From positions 2,170,001-2,234,000 of the forward strand of contig OY969891.1 in the NCBI GenBank assembly GCA_963704355.1: a stretch of DNA of 64,000 nt, read 5' to 3'. The translations under genes and the position numbers were made by a program. Positions 1-9,346 of the stretch are shown here, one piece after another (the stretch's first letter is position 1; every line of letters starts with the position of its first letter). The stretch comes from Bog-473 sp963704355 (GTDB lineage Bacteria > Actinomycetota > Acidimicrobiia > Acidimicrobiales > RAAP-2). The notes under the pieces were generated by a model, which ran no database searches, was not told the DNA's origin, and saw nothing but the letters and a program-made list of their open reading frames with translations.

Positions 1-507
1 CAGGAGGCACAGCCAGTCGGCTTGCGTGCCGTTGGTGATGTAGAGCTTGGCGCCGTTGATGACCCACTCGTCGCCGTCACGCACGGCGCGGGTGCGGATC
101 CCGGCGACGTCGCTGCCCGCGTCGGGCTCGGTGACCGCGATGGAGGTCACAACCTCGCCGCGGATGGCCGGCGCGAGATAGCGCTGCTTCAGCTCCTCGG
201 ACCCGTAGCGGGCCAGCGCGGGCGTCGACATCGACATCTGAACGGCCATGGCCATCGGGACGCCGCCGCAGCTGATCCGGCCCATCTCCTCGGCGGCGAT
301 CAGGGTGAACGTGTGGTCGGCACCCATGCCGCCGTACGCCTCGTCGTACTCGAGTCCGAAGAGACCGACGGGGGCGAGCTTCGGGAAGAGGTCGTGGGCG
401 GGGAAGATGCGGGCCGCCTCCCACTCGTCGACGTGGGGCTCGATCTCCCGCTCGAAGAGGTCCCGGAGCGTCTTGCGGAACAGCTGGTGCTCGTCGGTCT
501 CGATCAC
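1..507 (-). CDS. Acyl-CoA dehydrogenase (N-terminal part, cut by window edge)
   Basis: FAD-dependent acyl-CoA dehydrogenase, which introduces the alpha-beta double bond into acyl-CoA thioesters. The 169 visible residues cover the N-terminal helical domain and reach the middle beta domain. The family motif TEPDAGSD lies near residues 126-133, and the segment continues into INGAKLYITNG, also typical. The proposed start is GTG at 507; no ATG is available nearby. It is divergent from the enoyl-CoA hydratase at 571, with only 63 bases between the start codons, so the two probably share a control region. That context suggests it supplies the enoyl-CoA for the neighbouring hydratase/carboxylase operon. 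The C-terminus lies outside the window. Confidence 0.93.
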   Translation of the reverse strand, partial: MIETDEHQLFRKTLRDLFEREIEPHVDEWEAARIFPAHDLFPKLAPVGLFGLEYDEAYGGMGADHTFTLIAAEEMGRISCGGVPMAMAVQMSMSTPALARYGSEELKQRYLAPAIRGEVVTSIAVTEPDAGSDVAGIRTRAVRDGDEWVINGAKLYITNGTQADWLCLL

Positions 508-570
508 CGTCGAACGATACCACCGGCATTTTTCCGTTCTTCGGCCGGCGCGCCCCTACACTGCGCAACC

Positions 571-1335
571 GTGACGGATGCGTTGATCAGCGTGCACCAC
601 CACGACGGTGGCATCCGGACCATCACGCTGGATTCGCCGTCCAACCGCAACGCACTGTCGTCGCGCCTGCTCGAGGAGTTGGACCGCGCGTTGCGTGACG
701 CGACGAGTGATCCCGAGGTGCGCGCCGTCGTGCTCACCGCGACCGGCACTGTGTTCTGCTCCGGCGCCGACCTCTCCGAGCGCGGCGCGGCCGCGCCCAA
801 CCGCATGCCCGACATCCTGACCGCCATCGTCGAGAGCCCGGCGCCGGTCATCGCCCGGGTCAACGGCCATGCCCGGGCGGGCGGGCTCGGCCTCATCGCG
901 GCGTGCGACTTGGCCGCCGCCCCCGAGTCGGCGACGTTCGCCTTCACCGAAGTCCGGGTCGGGGTGGCGCCGGCCATGATCCTGGTGCCGGCGCTGCGGG
1001 TCATGGACCACCGCTTCCTCGCGCACGCGACGCTGACCGGCGAGCGCTTCGGCGCCCGGGACGCGGCCGCTGCGGGACTGCTTTCCGCCGTGGCGGAGGA
1101 CGAGGCGGCGCTCGATGCCTGGGTCGACGAGCGCACGACCTGGATCCGCCAGTCCGCGCCCGGGGCCATCCGGGCCACCAAGGAGCTGGCGCGCACTCTG
1201 CCGGCGCGCGGCTGGAGCGACGGACTGGCCGAGGCCGCCGCGATCTCGGCCGAGCTGTTCGCGGGCGCCGAGGCGGCGGAGGGAATGGACGCGTTCCTTC
1301 AGAAGCGCCGCCCGTCGTGGGATACCACCGGATGA
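571..1335 (+). CDS. Enoyl-CoA hydratase/isomerase family protein
   Basis: Crotonase-fold protein of 254 residues, the usual length for the family. The oxyanion-hole segments are visible: CSGADLSERG near residues 63-72 and VNGHARAGGLGL near residues 95-106. The start chosen is GTG at 571 (VTDALISVHH); the open frame runs further upstream, but that part overlaps the divergent dehydrogenase and has no crotonase similarity. The stop overlaps the ATG of the carboxyltransferase gene as ATGA, indicating translational coupling. The role is probably hydration of an enoyl-CoA or methylglutaconyl-type intermediate in the same catabolic pathway; the exact substrate cannot be read from the sequence. Confidence 0.92.
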   Translation: MTDALISVHHHDGGIRTITLDSPSNRNALSSRLLEELDRALRDATSDPEVRAVVLTATGTVFCSGADLSERGAAAPNRMPDILTAIVESPAPVIARVNGHARAGGLGLIAACDLAAAPESATFAFTEVRVGVAPAMILVPALRVMDHRFLAHATLTGERFGARDAAAAGLLSAVAEDEAALDAWVDERTTWIRQSAPGAIRATKELARTLPARGWSDGLAEAAAISAELFAGAEAAEGMDAFLQKRRPSWDTTG

Positions 1336-2930
1336 GCACACCGATCCGGACCCTCCTCAGCACGGACGAGCCTGAGTTCCGCGCCAATGCCGACGCCATG
1401 CGCGCGCTGACCGAGAAGGTGCGCGCGCTCCACGACGAGGTCTTGGCCGGAGGCGGCGCGCGCTACGTCGAGCGCCACCGGTCCCGCGGCAAGATGATGG
1501 TGCGAGAGCGTCTCGAGGCCCTCGTCGACCCGGGGACCCCGGTGCTCGAGCTTTGCCCGCTGGCCGGACTGGATACCGGCGACCCGGTCGGCGGCGGCGT
1601 CGCCGTGGCGCTGGCCGAGGTGGCGCACACCCAGTGCCTCGTCATCGCCAACGACCCGACGGTGCGCGGCGGGACGACGAGCCCGACCACGATCCGCAAG
1701 CTGTTGCGCGCCATGGTGGTGGCGGAGGAGAACCGCCTCCCGGTGGTGCTCCTCGTCGAGTCCGGAGGGGCCGACCTGCCCCGCCAGGCCGACATCTTCG
1801 TCCCCGGCGGCGAGCAATTCCGGCGCCTCACGCAGCTCTCGGCCCAGGGCATCCCCACCATCTGCGTGGTGTTCGGCTCGTCGACGGCCGGCGGCGCCTA
1901 CCTGCCCGGCATGAGCGACTACACGGTCATGGTCGAGGGACGCGCCCGCGTCTTCCTCGGCGGGCCGCCGCTGGTCAAGATGGCCATCGGCGAGGACGCC
2001 GAGGAGGAGGAGCTCGGCGGCGCGCTGATGCACGCGCGCACGTCGGGGCTGTGCGACTACCTGGCCCGCGACGAGGCGGACGCGCTGCGCATCGCGCGCG
2101 GCATCGTGGCCCACCTGCACTGGCCGCGACAGGGGCCGGGACCCGAAGGCCCGGCCGACGAGCCGCTGTACCCAGCGGAGGAGCTGCTCGGGATCGCGTC
2201 GGTCGACGTCCGCGTGCCCTTCGACGTCCGCGAGATCCTTGCCCGCGTGGTCGACGGCTCGCGCTTCGAGGAGTTCAAGGAGTCCTACGGCGCGCAGTTG
2301 GTCTGCGGCTGGGCCGCCATCGGCGGGTACCCGATCGGCGTCGTGGCCAACAACGGGATCCTCTTCTCGCCCGAGGCGCAGAAGGGGGCGCAGTTCATCC
2401 AGCTCTGCAACCGCACCAACACGCCGATCCTCTTCGTCCAGAACATCACGGGCTTCATGGTGGGCACGCGCTACGAGCAGGGCGGCATCATCAAGGACGG
2501 CGCCAAGCTCATCAACGCGGTGTCGAACTCTGCCGTGCCCCACCTCACGCTCATGGTGGGGGCCAGCTACGGGGCGGGCAACTACGCCATGGCGGGCCGG
2601 GCCTACGATCCCCGCTTCATCTTCACGTGGCCCAACCACCGCATCGCCGTCATGGGCCCGAAGCAGCTGGCCGGCGTCCTCTCGATCGTCCGCCGCAACG
2701 CGGCCGAGGCGGCCGGGCGGCCCTTCGACGAGGCGGCGGACGAGGAGCTGCGCCGCGCGACGGAGCAGCAGATCGAGGAGGAGTCGACCGCGCAATACGC
2801 GACCGGCCGGCTGTGGGACGACGGCATCATCGATCCCCGCGACACCCGTACGGTGCTGGCCATCGCGCTCACGGCCGTGCACTCAGCGCCGGTGCAGGGG
2901 ACCGCGGTCTTCGGCGTGGTCCGGCACTGA
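1332..2930 (+). CDS. Acyl-CoA carboxylase beta subunit (carboxyltransferase)
   Basis: 532-residue carboxyltransferase subunit that moves CO2 from carboxybiotin to an acyl-CoA. The N- and C-terminal crotonase-like halves are both present; the C-half carries GASYGAGNYAMAGRAYDP and the N-half FGSSTAGGAYLPGMSDY. The resemblance is to the methylcrotonyl/geranyl-CoA carboxylase beta branch (LiuB/AtuC type) rather than AccD, since there is no N-terminal zinc ribbon. The ATG at 1332 overlaps the hydratase stop by 4 bases, and the stop at 2930 overlaps the ATG of the biotin-carboxylase gene by 1 base, so the genes form one operon. Substrate is inferred from context: a branched or terpenoid acyl-CoA is most likely, propionyl-CoA is an alternative. 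Confidence 0.94.
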   Translation: MSTPIRTLLSTDEPEFRANADAMRALTEKVRALHDEVLAGGGARYVERHRSRGKMMVRERLEALVDPGTPVLELCPLAGLDTGDPVGGGVAVALAEVAHTQCLVIANDPTVRGGTTSPTTIRKLLRAMVVAEENRLPVVLLVESGGADLPRQADIFVPGGEQFRRLTQLSAQGIPTICVVFGSSTAGGAYLPGMSDYTVMVEGRARVFLGGPPLVKMAIGEDAEEEELGGALMHARTSGLCDYLARDEADALRIARGIVAHLHWPRQGPGPEGPADEPLYPAEELLGIASVDVRVPFDVREILARVVDGSRFEEFKESYGAQLVCGWAAIGGYPIGVVANNGILFSPEAQKGAQFIQLCNRTNTPILFVQNITGFMVGTRYEQGGIIKDGAKLINAVSNSAVPHLTLMVGASYGAGNYAMAGRAYDPRFIFTWPNHRIAVMGPKQLAGVLSIVRRNAAEAAGRPFDEAADEELRRATEQQIEEESTAQYATGRLWDDGIIDPRDTRTVLAIALTAVHSAPVQGTAVFGVVRH

Positions 2931-4923
2931 TGCCGATGGTGCCGACGCCCATTCGCCGTGTCCTGGTTGCCAACCGCGGCGAGATCGCCCGCCGGCTCAT
3001 CCGCGGCGCGCACGGGGCCGGGTGCGAGGCCGTCGCCGTGTACGCGGCAGACGACGCCGCCAGCCCCCACGTCGGGGAGGCCGACGCCGCCGTGTTGCTG
3101 CCCGGAGCGGCGCTCCGCGAGACCTACCTCGATCCCGAGGCGCTGGTCCTCGCGGCGCAGGTGTCGGGCGCGGACGCGCTGCATCCGGGCTACGGCTTCC
3201 TGTCGGAGAACCCGGCGCTCGCCGAGGCGTGCGCGCGGGCGGGCCTCGTCTGGGTGGGCCCGCCGGCGGACGCCATGCGGGTCATGGGCCACAAGGCGCG
3301 GGCCAAGGAGATCGTCGCCGGGGCGGGCGTGCCGGTGCTCCCGAGCGAAGTCCTGGTGGCCGGTGCACCGGCAGCCGAGGTCGCCGACGCGGCGGCGCGG
3401 GTCGGCTACCCGCTGCTGGTCAAGGCCTCGGCCGGGGGCGGGGGCGCGGCATGCGCCTCGTCGACGAGCCCGGCCAGCTCGCTGAGGCGGTGGCCTCGGC
3501 CCAGCGCGAGGCGGGCGCCGCCTTCGGCTCGGATGAGGTCTTCGTCGAGCGGTACCTGTCCCACCCCCGGCACGTTGAGGTCCAGGTCCTCGGGGATTAC
3601 TACGGCACCGTGCTGCACCTCCTCGACCGGGAGTGCTCCGTGCAGCGCCGGCACCAAAAGGTGGTCGAGGAGGCGCCGGCCGTGCTCGTGGCCGACGAGA
3701 CGCGACGCGCCATGTGGCGCGCCGCGGTGGACGCCGCCAAGGCGGTGGACTACGTCGGCGCCGGCACGGTCGAGTACCTCGTCGACGACGACGGCTTCTA
3801 CTTCCTCGAGATGAACACGCGCCTGCAGGTCGAGCACGGCGTGACCGAGCTGGTGACCGGGCTCGACCTGGTGGGGCTGCAGCTCGCCGTGGCGTCCGGC
3901 CAGCCGCTGCCCTTCGGCCAGGACGAGGTCGCCGCGCGCGGCCACGCCGTCGAGGTCCGCCTGTGCGCCGAGGATCCGCGCGACGGCTACCGGCCGACAC
4001 CGGGGACGGTGGCCCACGTGCGCTGGCCGGAGGGCCCGGGACTGCGCACCGACCGCGGCATCGAGTCGGGCAGCGTCGTCAGCCCGGCCTACGACTCGCT
4101 CGTCGCAAAGCTCATGGCGCACGGCGCCGATCGGCTCGGGGCGCTCTCCAAGCTCTCGCTGGCCGTTCGGGCCCTCGAGCTCGACGGCCTCGAGACCAAC
4201 CGCGACCTGCTCCGAGCGGTGCTCGACGACGGCGCGTTCCGTCAGGGCAACATCGACGTGCACTACCTGGAGAGCCGCCCCGACCTGCGCGACGCCGTGC
4301 TGCCCGACGCCGTGCGGAGGCGCCACGCCGCCGCCGTCGCCTTCGGCCTGCTCGGCGAGCGCGGCGGCCACAGCCTGGTGCCGGTGCCCGCCGCCGGGTG
4401 GCGCAACGTCGGGCGCGCGCTGCACGCCGACGAGCTGGCCGACGCAGTGGGCACGATCGAGGTGCGGGCCACGACGCCCGGCGATCCCGCGTGCGTCCTC
4501 GTGGAGGGGGAATGGCAGGACGTGGGGACGGCGGTGACCCACGGTGCGACGGTCGACCTCACCGCGGCGGACGGGCTGCGCCGCCGCTACTCCGTCCGGC
4601 ACACCGCGCACGGGGCCTTCGTCAACGGGCCCGAGGGCCAGTCGACCTTCGCCCGGCGCGCCGAGGACGACCCGGACCAGCGCGGTGGCGTCGCGGGCGA
4701 GTGCCGCGCGCCGCTGCCGGGAGCGGTCACCAAGGTCCTTGTGGCGGTGGGCGACATGGTCGCCGAGGGCGACGGGCTGGTCGTGCTCGAGGCCATGAAG
4801 ATGGAGCACACGCTGCGGGCGCACGGGGCGGGGACGGTGACGCAGGTGCTGGGCGCGCCGGGCCAGCAGGTCGACGTCGGCGACCTCCTCGTGGCGGTGG
4901 ACCCGACCGCAGCCCCGGCGTGA
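2930..4923 (+). pseudogene. Acyl-CoA carboxylase alpha subunit (biotin carboxylase + BCCP), frameshifted
   Basis: Biotin-dependent carboxylase alpha chain. The N-terminal domain (RRVLVANRGEIARRLI) reads from ATG 2930 in one frame to about 3447. The ATP-grasp core (EMNTRLQVEHGVTE), the linker and the C-terminal biotinyl domain with VLEAMKMEH continue in another frame from 3448 to 4923. The break sits exactly in the glycine-rich ATP-lid loop: the sequence has only two bases (3446-3447) between GGGG and GMRL, where one codon, usually Arg or Lys, is expected. A single lost base in a G/C run explains this. Everything else looks intact and under selection, so a sequencing error is as plausible as a true mutation. 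Partner of the upstream beta subunit. Confidence 0.9.
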
Positions 4924-6761
4924 GCGGTCCGGCGCGCTCGGGCGCCATGCTGCGCATCGCGAACTGCAGCGGGTTCTTCGGCGACCGTCTTTCCGCGGCG
5001 CGCGAGATGGTCGATGGCGGACCCATCGACGTGCTGACGGGCGACTGGTTGGCCGAGCTGACCATGTACATCCTGCACAAGACGCGGGAGCGCAGCGGCG
5101 GCTACGCCCGCACCTTCCTGCGCGAGCTCGAAGACGTCCTCCCCACCTGCGTCGAGCGGGGGATCACCGTCGTCTCCAACGCCGGCGGCCTCGACCCCGA
5201 GGGTCTGGCGGCCGCGGTCCGCGAGCTGGCCCGCCGCCAGGGGCTCGAGGTCCACGTCGCCTCCGTCTCGGGCGACGACATCACGCCGCGCCTGGCCGAG
5301 CTGCGGGCGTCGGGCGAGTCGTTCGTCAACCTCGACACCGGCGAACCCCTCCCGCCCGAGGCCCCCGTCGTCACCGCCAACGCCTACCTGCGCGCGCGCC
5401 CGATCGCCGACGCGCTGGCGGCCGGTGCGCAGGTGGTGGTCACCGGTCGCGTCACCGACGCCGCGCTCGTCGTGGGACCGGCCCTGCACGCCTTCGGCTG
5501 GTCGGACACCGACCTCGATCCCATCGCGGGGGCCGTGGTGGCGGGCCACGTGATCGAGTGTGGCGCCCAGTGCTGCGGCGGCAACTACGCGTTCTTCGAG
5601 GAGGTGCCGAACCGCGAGCGCATCGGCTTTCCGATCGCCGAGGTACACGCCGACGGCTCCTCCATCATCACCAAGCACCCCGGCACCGGTGGCGCGGTGA
5701 CGGTCGGGACGGTGACGGCGCAACTGCTCTACGAAATCGGCGCCCCGTGCTACCTGAGCCCGGATGCGGTGGCGCGCTTCGATACCATCGAGTTGGCGCA
5801 GGAAGGGCCCGACCGGGTGCGCATCGCGGGCGTGCGCGGCGAGCCGCCGCCGCCGACGCTGAAGGTCACGGCCAACCTCGACGCGGGCTGGCGCAACTCC
5901 ATGACGCTGGCGCTGACCGGCGCGCTGGTGGCCGAGAAGGCGCGCTTCGCGGCCGACGCCGTGTGGGCGGGCGTCCCCGGCGGCCTGTCCGCCTACGCCG
6001 AGACCGCCGAGGACCTCTCGGGCGACCTCAGCGGCGACGGCATGGCGTACCTGCGCCTGGCCGTCCGCGGCGACGACGAGCAGGCGGTCGGCCGTGCCTT
6101 CTCGGGCGCCGTGGTCGAGACGAGCCTGTCGAGCTATCCCGGCACGTTCTTCACGACCGCGCCTACTGGCGCGCAGGGCGTGGCGCGCTACTGGCCGACG
6201 ACGGTGACGGCGGCGGCGGTCACCCCGCGCGTCGAGTGCGACGGCGCCCCTGTCCGTCCCGCGCCAGCGCCGGCTCGGGCTCCCGCTGAGCCCGTCGACA
6301 GCGCACCGCTGCCCGCGCCCGGCACGGTCGCGGGACCGCCGCCGGGACCGCCGCCGGGACCGCCGTCGGACCTCACGCGGCTGCCGCTCGGCCTGCTCCT
6401 CGGCGCCCGCTCGGGGGACAAGGGGGGCGACGCGAATGTGGGGTTGTGGGCGGACGAGGACGCGGTCGCCGATTGGCTCCAGCGGGACTTCACCACCGAC
6501 GCCTTCCGGGCCCTCTTGCCCGAGGCACGGGCGTTCGAGGTCAGCCGCCACCCGCTGCCCAACCTACGGGCGGTCAACTTCGTCGTCCACGGCATCCTCG
6601 GGTGGGGGGTGGCCTCGAACCTCCGCCTGGACACCCAAGCCAAGGGCCTGGGCGAGCTGCTCCGCGCGCGCCTCGTCGACGTCCCGGCGGTGCTGGTCTC
6701 CCGCGGCGCCCCGGCGCGGCGGCTGGCCTCCTTTTCGGCGACAGCGCGCGACCCGGCCTGA
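4920..6761 (+). CDS. Acyclic terpene utilisation AtuA family protein (DUF1446 plus C-terminal AtuA-like domain)
   Basis: 613-residue member of the AtuA/DUF1446 family. It begins with the family-typical MLRIANCSGFFGDR and has conserved segments VVTGRVTDAALV and AQCCGGNYAFF. A Pro/Gly-rich linker at about residues 460-485 (repeated PPPG) joins it to a C-terminal domain of about 120 residues starting LGARSGDKGGDANVG, typical of the second AtuA domain. The start is GTG 4920, overlapping the carboxylase stop as GTGA; an in-frame ATG at 4947 is the alternative. AtuA proteins accompany geranyl-CoA or methylcrotonyl-CoA carboxylases; their biochemical role is unproven. Last gene of the acyl-CoA operon. 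Confidence 0.9.
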   Translation: MSGPARSGAMLRIANCSGFFGDRLSAAREMVDGGPIDVLTGDWLAELTMYILHKTRERSGGYARTFLRELEDVLPTCVERGITVVSNAGGLDPEGLAAAVRELARRQGLEVHVASVSGDDITPRLAELRASGESFVNLDTGEPLPPEAPVVTANAYLRARPIADALAAGAQVVVTGRVTDAALVVGPALHAFGWSDTDLDPIAGAVVAGHVIECGAQCCGGNYAFFEEVPNRERIGFPIAEVHADGSSIITKHPGTGGAVTVGTVTAQLLYEIGAPCYLSPDAVARFDTIELAQEGPDRVRIAGVRGEPPPPTLKVTANLDAGWRNSMTLALTGALVAEKARFAADAVWAGVPGGLSAYAETAEDLSGDLSGDGMAYLRLAVRGDDEQAVGRAFSGAVVETSLSSYPGTFFTTAPTGAQGVARYWPTTVTAAAVTPRVECDGAPVRPAPAPARAPAEPVDSAPLPAPGTVAGPPPGPPPGPPSDLTRLPLGLLLGARSGDKGGDANVGLWADEDAVADWLQRDFTTDAFRALLPEARAFEVSRHPLPNLRAVNFVVHGILGWGVASNLRLDTQAKGLGELLRARLVDVPAVLVSRGAPARRLASFSATARDPA

Positions 6762-6803
6762 CCAACCCGGGGTTGCGACGGCACCATCTGGCAGGATGGC
6801 GCC

Positions 6804-7970
6804 GTGGAGGAGGTGGCCCGCATCGCCGCATGCGTCGCGGGCATCGTCATCGTGGTCGGCACGATCTGGAACGTCTTCACCGCCCTGGTGCTCCCGCGGG
6901 TCACGTCCTCGCGCGCGCAGCGCGGGATCACCCGTGCGCTGGCGGGCTCGGCGCGGCGCCTCTCGCTGCGGTTGCCGACCTTCGAGTTGCGCGACCGCCT
7001 CCTTTCCTTCGTCGGTCCGGCCTCCATGGTGATGCTCTTCGGGCTCTGGCTGTTGCTCATTGTGGTCGGGTTCTCGCTGTTGATCTGGTGGAACGCCGGC
7101 ATCGATTTCGCCTCCGCCCTCGGCGTCTCGGGCTCGTCGGTGTTCACACTGGGCATCGCGTCGACGAGCGGCTCCGGCCCGCACACGCTCGAGATCCTGG
7201 CCGCCGGCATGGGCCTGCTGGTCATTGCGCTCGAGATCGCGTACCTGCCGGCGCTCTACAACGCCTTCTCGGTCCGAGAGACCGAGGTGACGCTGCTCGA
7301 CGCCCGCGGGGGCAATCCGGCGTGGGGCGCCGAGATCCTGGCCCGTAGCTTCTGGCTCGACACCATGGACGAGCTCCCCCCGCTGTACGCCGAGTGGGAG
7401 CGCTGGGCGGCCGCGGTGTCCGAGAGTCACGCCAACTATCCCGGGCTCATCTGGTTCCGCTCGCCGGTTTCGACGCGGAGCTGGCTCTTGGCCCTCGTCG
7501 CCATGATGGATTCGGCCGCGTTGCAGCACGCGGCGAGCCCGGCCAACACCCCGCGCCAGGCGCGCCTCTGCCTGTCAATGGGGATCCGATGTCTCCGCTC
7601 GATCGCCAACGCGTTGCGGATCCCGTTCGATCCCGACCCCTTGCCGACCGCCCCGATCCGCTTGACGCGCGGCGAGTTCGAGGATGGCTACCGGCGCCTC
7701 GAGGAAGTCAATTTCCCGCTCGAGCGCGACGCCGAGGAGACATGGCGCCACTTCCAAGGGTGGCGTGTCAACTACGAGCCCATCGTCGACGCGCTGACCG
7801 TCCTGATCGTCCCCCCGCCCGCGCCCTGGTTCGTGGCCCGGCCCGAGCTTGGTCCGGCGAAGTTCCCGCTGATCCTCAACCGGACCCCCGAAGAGCCCGC
7901 CGGGACTCAGGGATTCGGCAAGAGCAAGACCTTCAAGACGCCATCCGCCCGGGAGTCGAAGAGCTCGTAG
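6804..7970 (+). CDS. Membrane protein, potassium-channel-like
   Basis: 388 residues starting at GTG 6804. The N-terminal 155 residues hold membrane segments near 5-30, 72-97 and 126-153, with a pore-loop-like stretch near 104-124 (SSVFTLGIASTSG). The motif WNVFTALVLPRV after the first helix is shared with a group of actinobacterial proteins annotated as ion-channel related. The remaining 230 residues are predicted soluble and cytoplasmic and show no recognised motif. The canonical TVGYG selectivity filter is not visible, so ion selectivity is not established. The 3' end overlaps the convergent alcohol dehydrogenase gene by 64 bases. Confidence 0.65.
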   Translation: MEEVARIAACVAGIVIVVGTIWNVFTALVLPRVTSSRAQRGITRALAGSARRLSLRLPTFELRDRLLSFVGPASMVMLFGLWLLLIVVGFSLLIWWNAGIDFASALGVSGSSVFTLGIASTSGSGPHTLEILAAGMGLLVIALEIAYLPALYNAFSVRETEVTLLDARGGNPAWGAEILARSFWLDTMDELPPLYAEWERWAAAVSESHANYPGLIWFRSPVSTRSWLLALVAMMDSAALQHAASPANTPRQARLCLSMGIRCLRSIANALRIPFDPDPLPTAPIRLTRGEFEDGYRRLEEVNFPLERDAEETWRHFQGWRVNYEPIVDALTVLIVPPPAPWFVARPELGPAKFPLILNRTPEEPAGTQGFGKSKTFKTPSARESKSS

Positions 7971-8950
7971 GCCTCGGCGACGCGGCCCAGCTCCATGCGG
8001 TGGGTGAAGGTGTCACCCAGCGCCAGGCGGCCCGACTGCAGGAGCGGGACCAGCGAGGGCCACGTGCCCGGCACCGGCGCGAACACGGCGCGCACCGTCA
8101 GGCTCTTCAAGAAGACGAGGCCCATGGGGAAGGGGAGGGCGAAGTTGAGGTTGACGCCCACGATCGAGACGGTGCCGCCGGGAGCCGCACACGACAGCGC
8201 GTCGAGCACGGTGGCGTCGGCGCCGACGGCCTCGATCACCGAGTCGGCGCCCCGGCCGCCCGTGGCGTCCATCACCTGCGCCGCGCCGGGAGCGACCCGG
8301 GCGTCCAGCGGCTCGGCGCCGAGCCGCTCGGCGCGGGCCAGTCGCTCGGGCACTTGGTCCACCGCCAGGATCCGCGCCGGGCCGAACAGCGCGGCGCACT
8401 GCAGCGCCATGATGCCGACCGGTCCCAGGCCGACGACGGCCACCGTCGCGCCCGGGCGGATGCTGGCGCGAAGCGCGCCGACGTAGCCGGTGGGGAGGAT
8501 GTCGGTCAGCAGGAGCGCGTCCTCGTCGGAGACGCCCTCGGGGATCCGGAGGGCAAAGACGTCGGCGAACGGCACCGCCATTGCCTCGGCTTGGCCACCC
8601 GGCAGGCCCGGCATCGTCCCGAACGCCGCGGCTTGGTCGGCGAGGCACACGTTGGGTTGGCCCGCGAGGCAGGGGCCGCAGACGCCGCACCCGATCACCC
8701 CGGACACGAGCACGCGGTCGCCCGGCGCGAGGCCGCGCACGTGCGGTCCGGCTTCGGCGACGGTGCCGATGGCCTCGTGGCCGAGGTGGATGCCGATCCC
8801 GGTGGGTGCGTCGTGATACAGGTGCAGATCAGAACCGCAGATGGCCGCGCGCTCGACCGTCACGATGACGCCCTCGGGCCCCGGCAACACGGGGTCGGGC
8901 ACCTCTTCGAGTCGCACGTCGCGGGGACCCTCGAGCACGGTGGCGCGCAC
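7907..8950 (-). CDS. Zinc-dependent medium-chain alcohol dehydrogenase
   Basis: 347-residue MDR-superfamily dehydrogenase. Catalytic zinc ligands fit C38 and the GHE motif (H58-E59). The structural zinc lobe has four cysteines (C88, C91, C94, C102). A Rossmann fingerprint VVGLGPVGIMAL lies around residues 171-182. The start is GTG at 8950; a TAGCGT hexamer 6 bases before it could give a leaderless transcript. It is divergent from clpS. It resembles the glutathione-independent formaldehyde or threonine dehydrogenase-like branch; the substrate is undetermined. Confidence 0.9.
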   Translation of the reverse strand: MRATVLEGPRDVRLEEVPDPVLPGPEGVIVTVERAAICGSDLHLYHDAPTGIGIHLGHEAIGTVAEAGPHVRGLAPGDRVLVSGVIGCGVCGPCLAGQPNVCLADQAAAFGTMPGLPGGQAEAMAVPFADVFALRIPEGVSDEDALLLTDILPTGYVGALRASIRPGATVAVVGLGPVGIMALQCAALFGPARILAVDQVPERLARAERLGAEPLDARVAPGAAQVMDATGGRGADSVIEAVGADATVLDALSCAAPGGTVSIVGVNLNFALPFPMGLVFLKSLTVRAVFAPVPGTWPSLVPLLQSGRLALGDTFTHRMELGRVAEAYELFDSRADGVLKVLLLPNP

Positions 8951-9021
8951 GTCCGCACGCTACCGCGCCGAACTAGGATGCACCGGGCCGAAAAACGACC
9001 TTCGTGTGACTGCATCCGACG

Positions 9022-9330
9022 ATGTCCACCCACCCCCATCCCTCGACCATCGACCTTCCCGGGGTCGCCGACGCAGACATCGACGCGTTCTTCGAATTCG
9101 AGGACCTCTGGGCGGTGATCGTGTGGAACGACGACGTCACGACGTTCCAGACCGTCATCCAGGCCTTTGTCGAGATCTTCGGGCACACGGTCGAGCGGGC
9201 CGACCAGCTAGCCTGGAAGATCCACCGGACGGGCAAGGCGGTCGCGGCGGTCCGGCCGAAGGACGAGGCCGAGGCGGCCGTGCACGCGCTGCACCTGCGG
9301 AAGATCTCCGCCACGCTCGCCCGCGCTTGA
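9022..9330 (+). CDS. clpS: ATP-dependent Clp protease adaptor ClpS
   Basis: 102-residue protein matching ClpS over its whole length. It contains the N-degron pocket region WAVIVWNDDVTTFQTV (near 30-45), and HTVERADQLAWKIHRTG. ClpS delivers N-end-rule substrates to the ClpA/ClpC unfoldase of the Clp protease in the cytoplasm. The ATG at 9022 is the only sensible start; a TAGGAT hexamer about 45 bases upstream is a candidate -10 element. The gene ends 17 bases before the convergent GNAT gene stop. Confidence 0.95.
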   Translation: MSTHPHPSTIDLPGVADADIDAFFEFEDLWAVIVWNDDVTTFQTVIQAFVEIFGHTVERADQLAWKIHRTGKAVAAVRPKDEAEAAVHALHLRKISATLARA

Positions 9331-9346
9331 GCAGAGAGCGAGCGAG

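Noticed and set aside
1299..2882. Long minus-strand frame opposite the carboxylase beta gene
   Set aside because: Low-complexity Arg/Ala/Gly composition typical of antisense frames in GC-rich genes; no domain.
3406..4824. Minus-strand frame opposite the carboxylase alpha gene
   Set aside because: Antisense shadow of the conserved biotin carboxylase; no protein motif.
6796..6804. ATG at 6796 as start of the channel-like gene
   Set aside because: Out of frame with the coding sequence; GTG 6804 is in frame.
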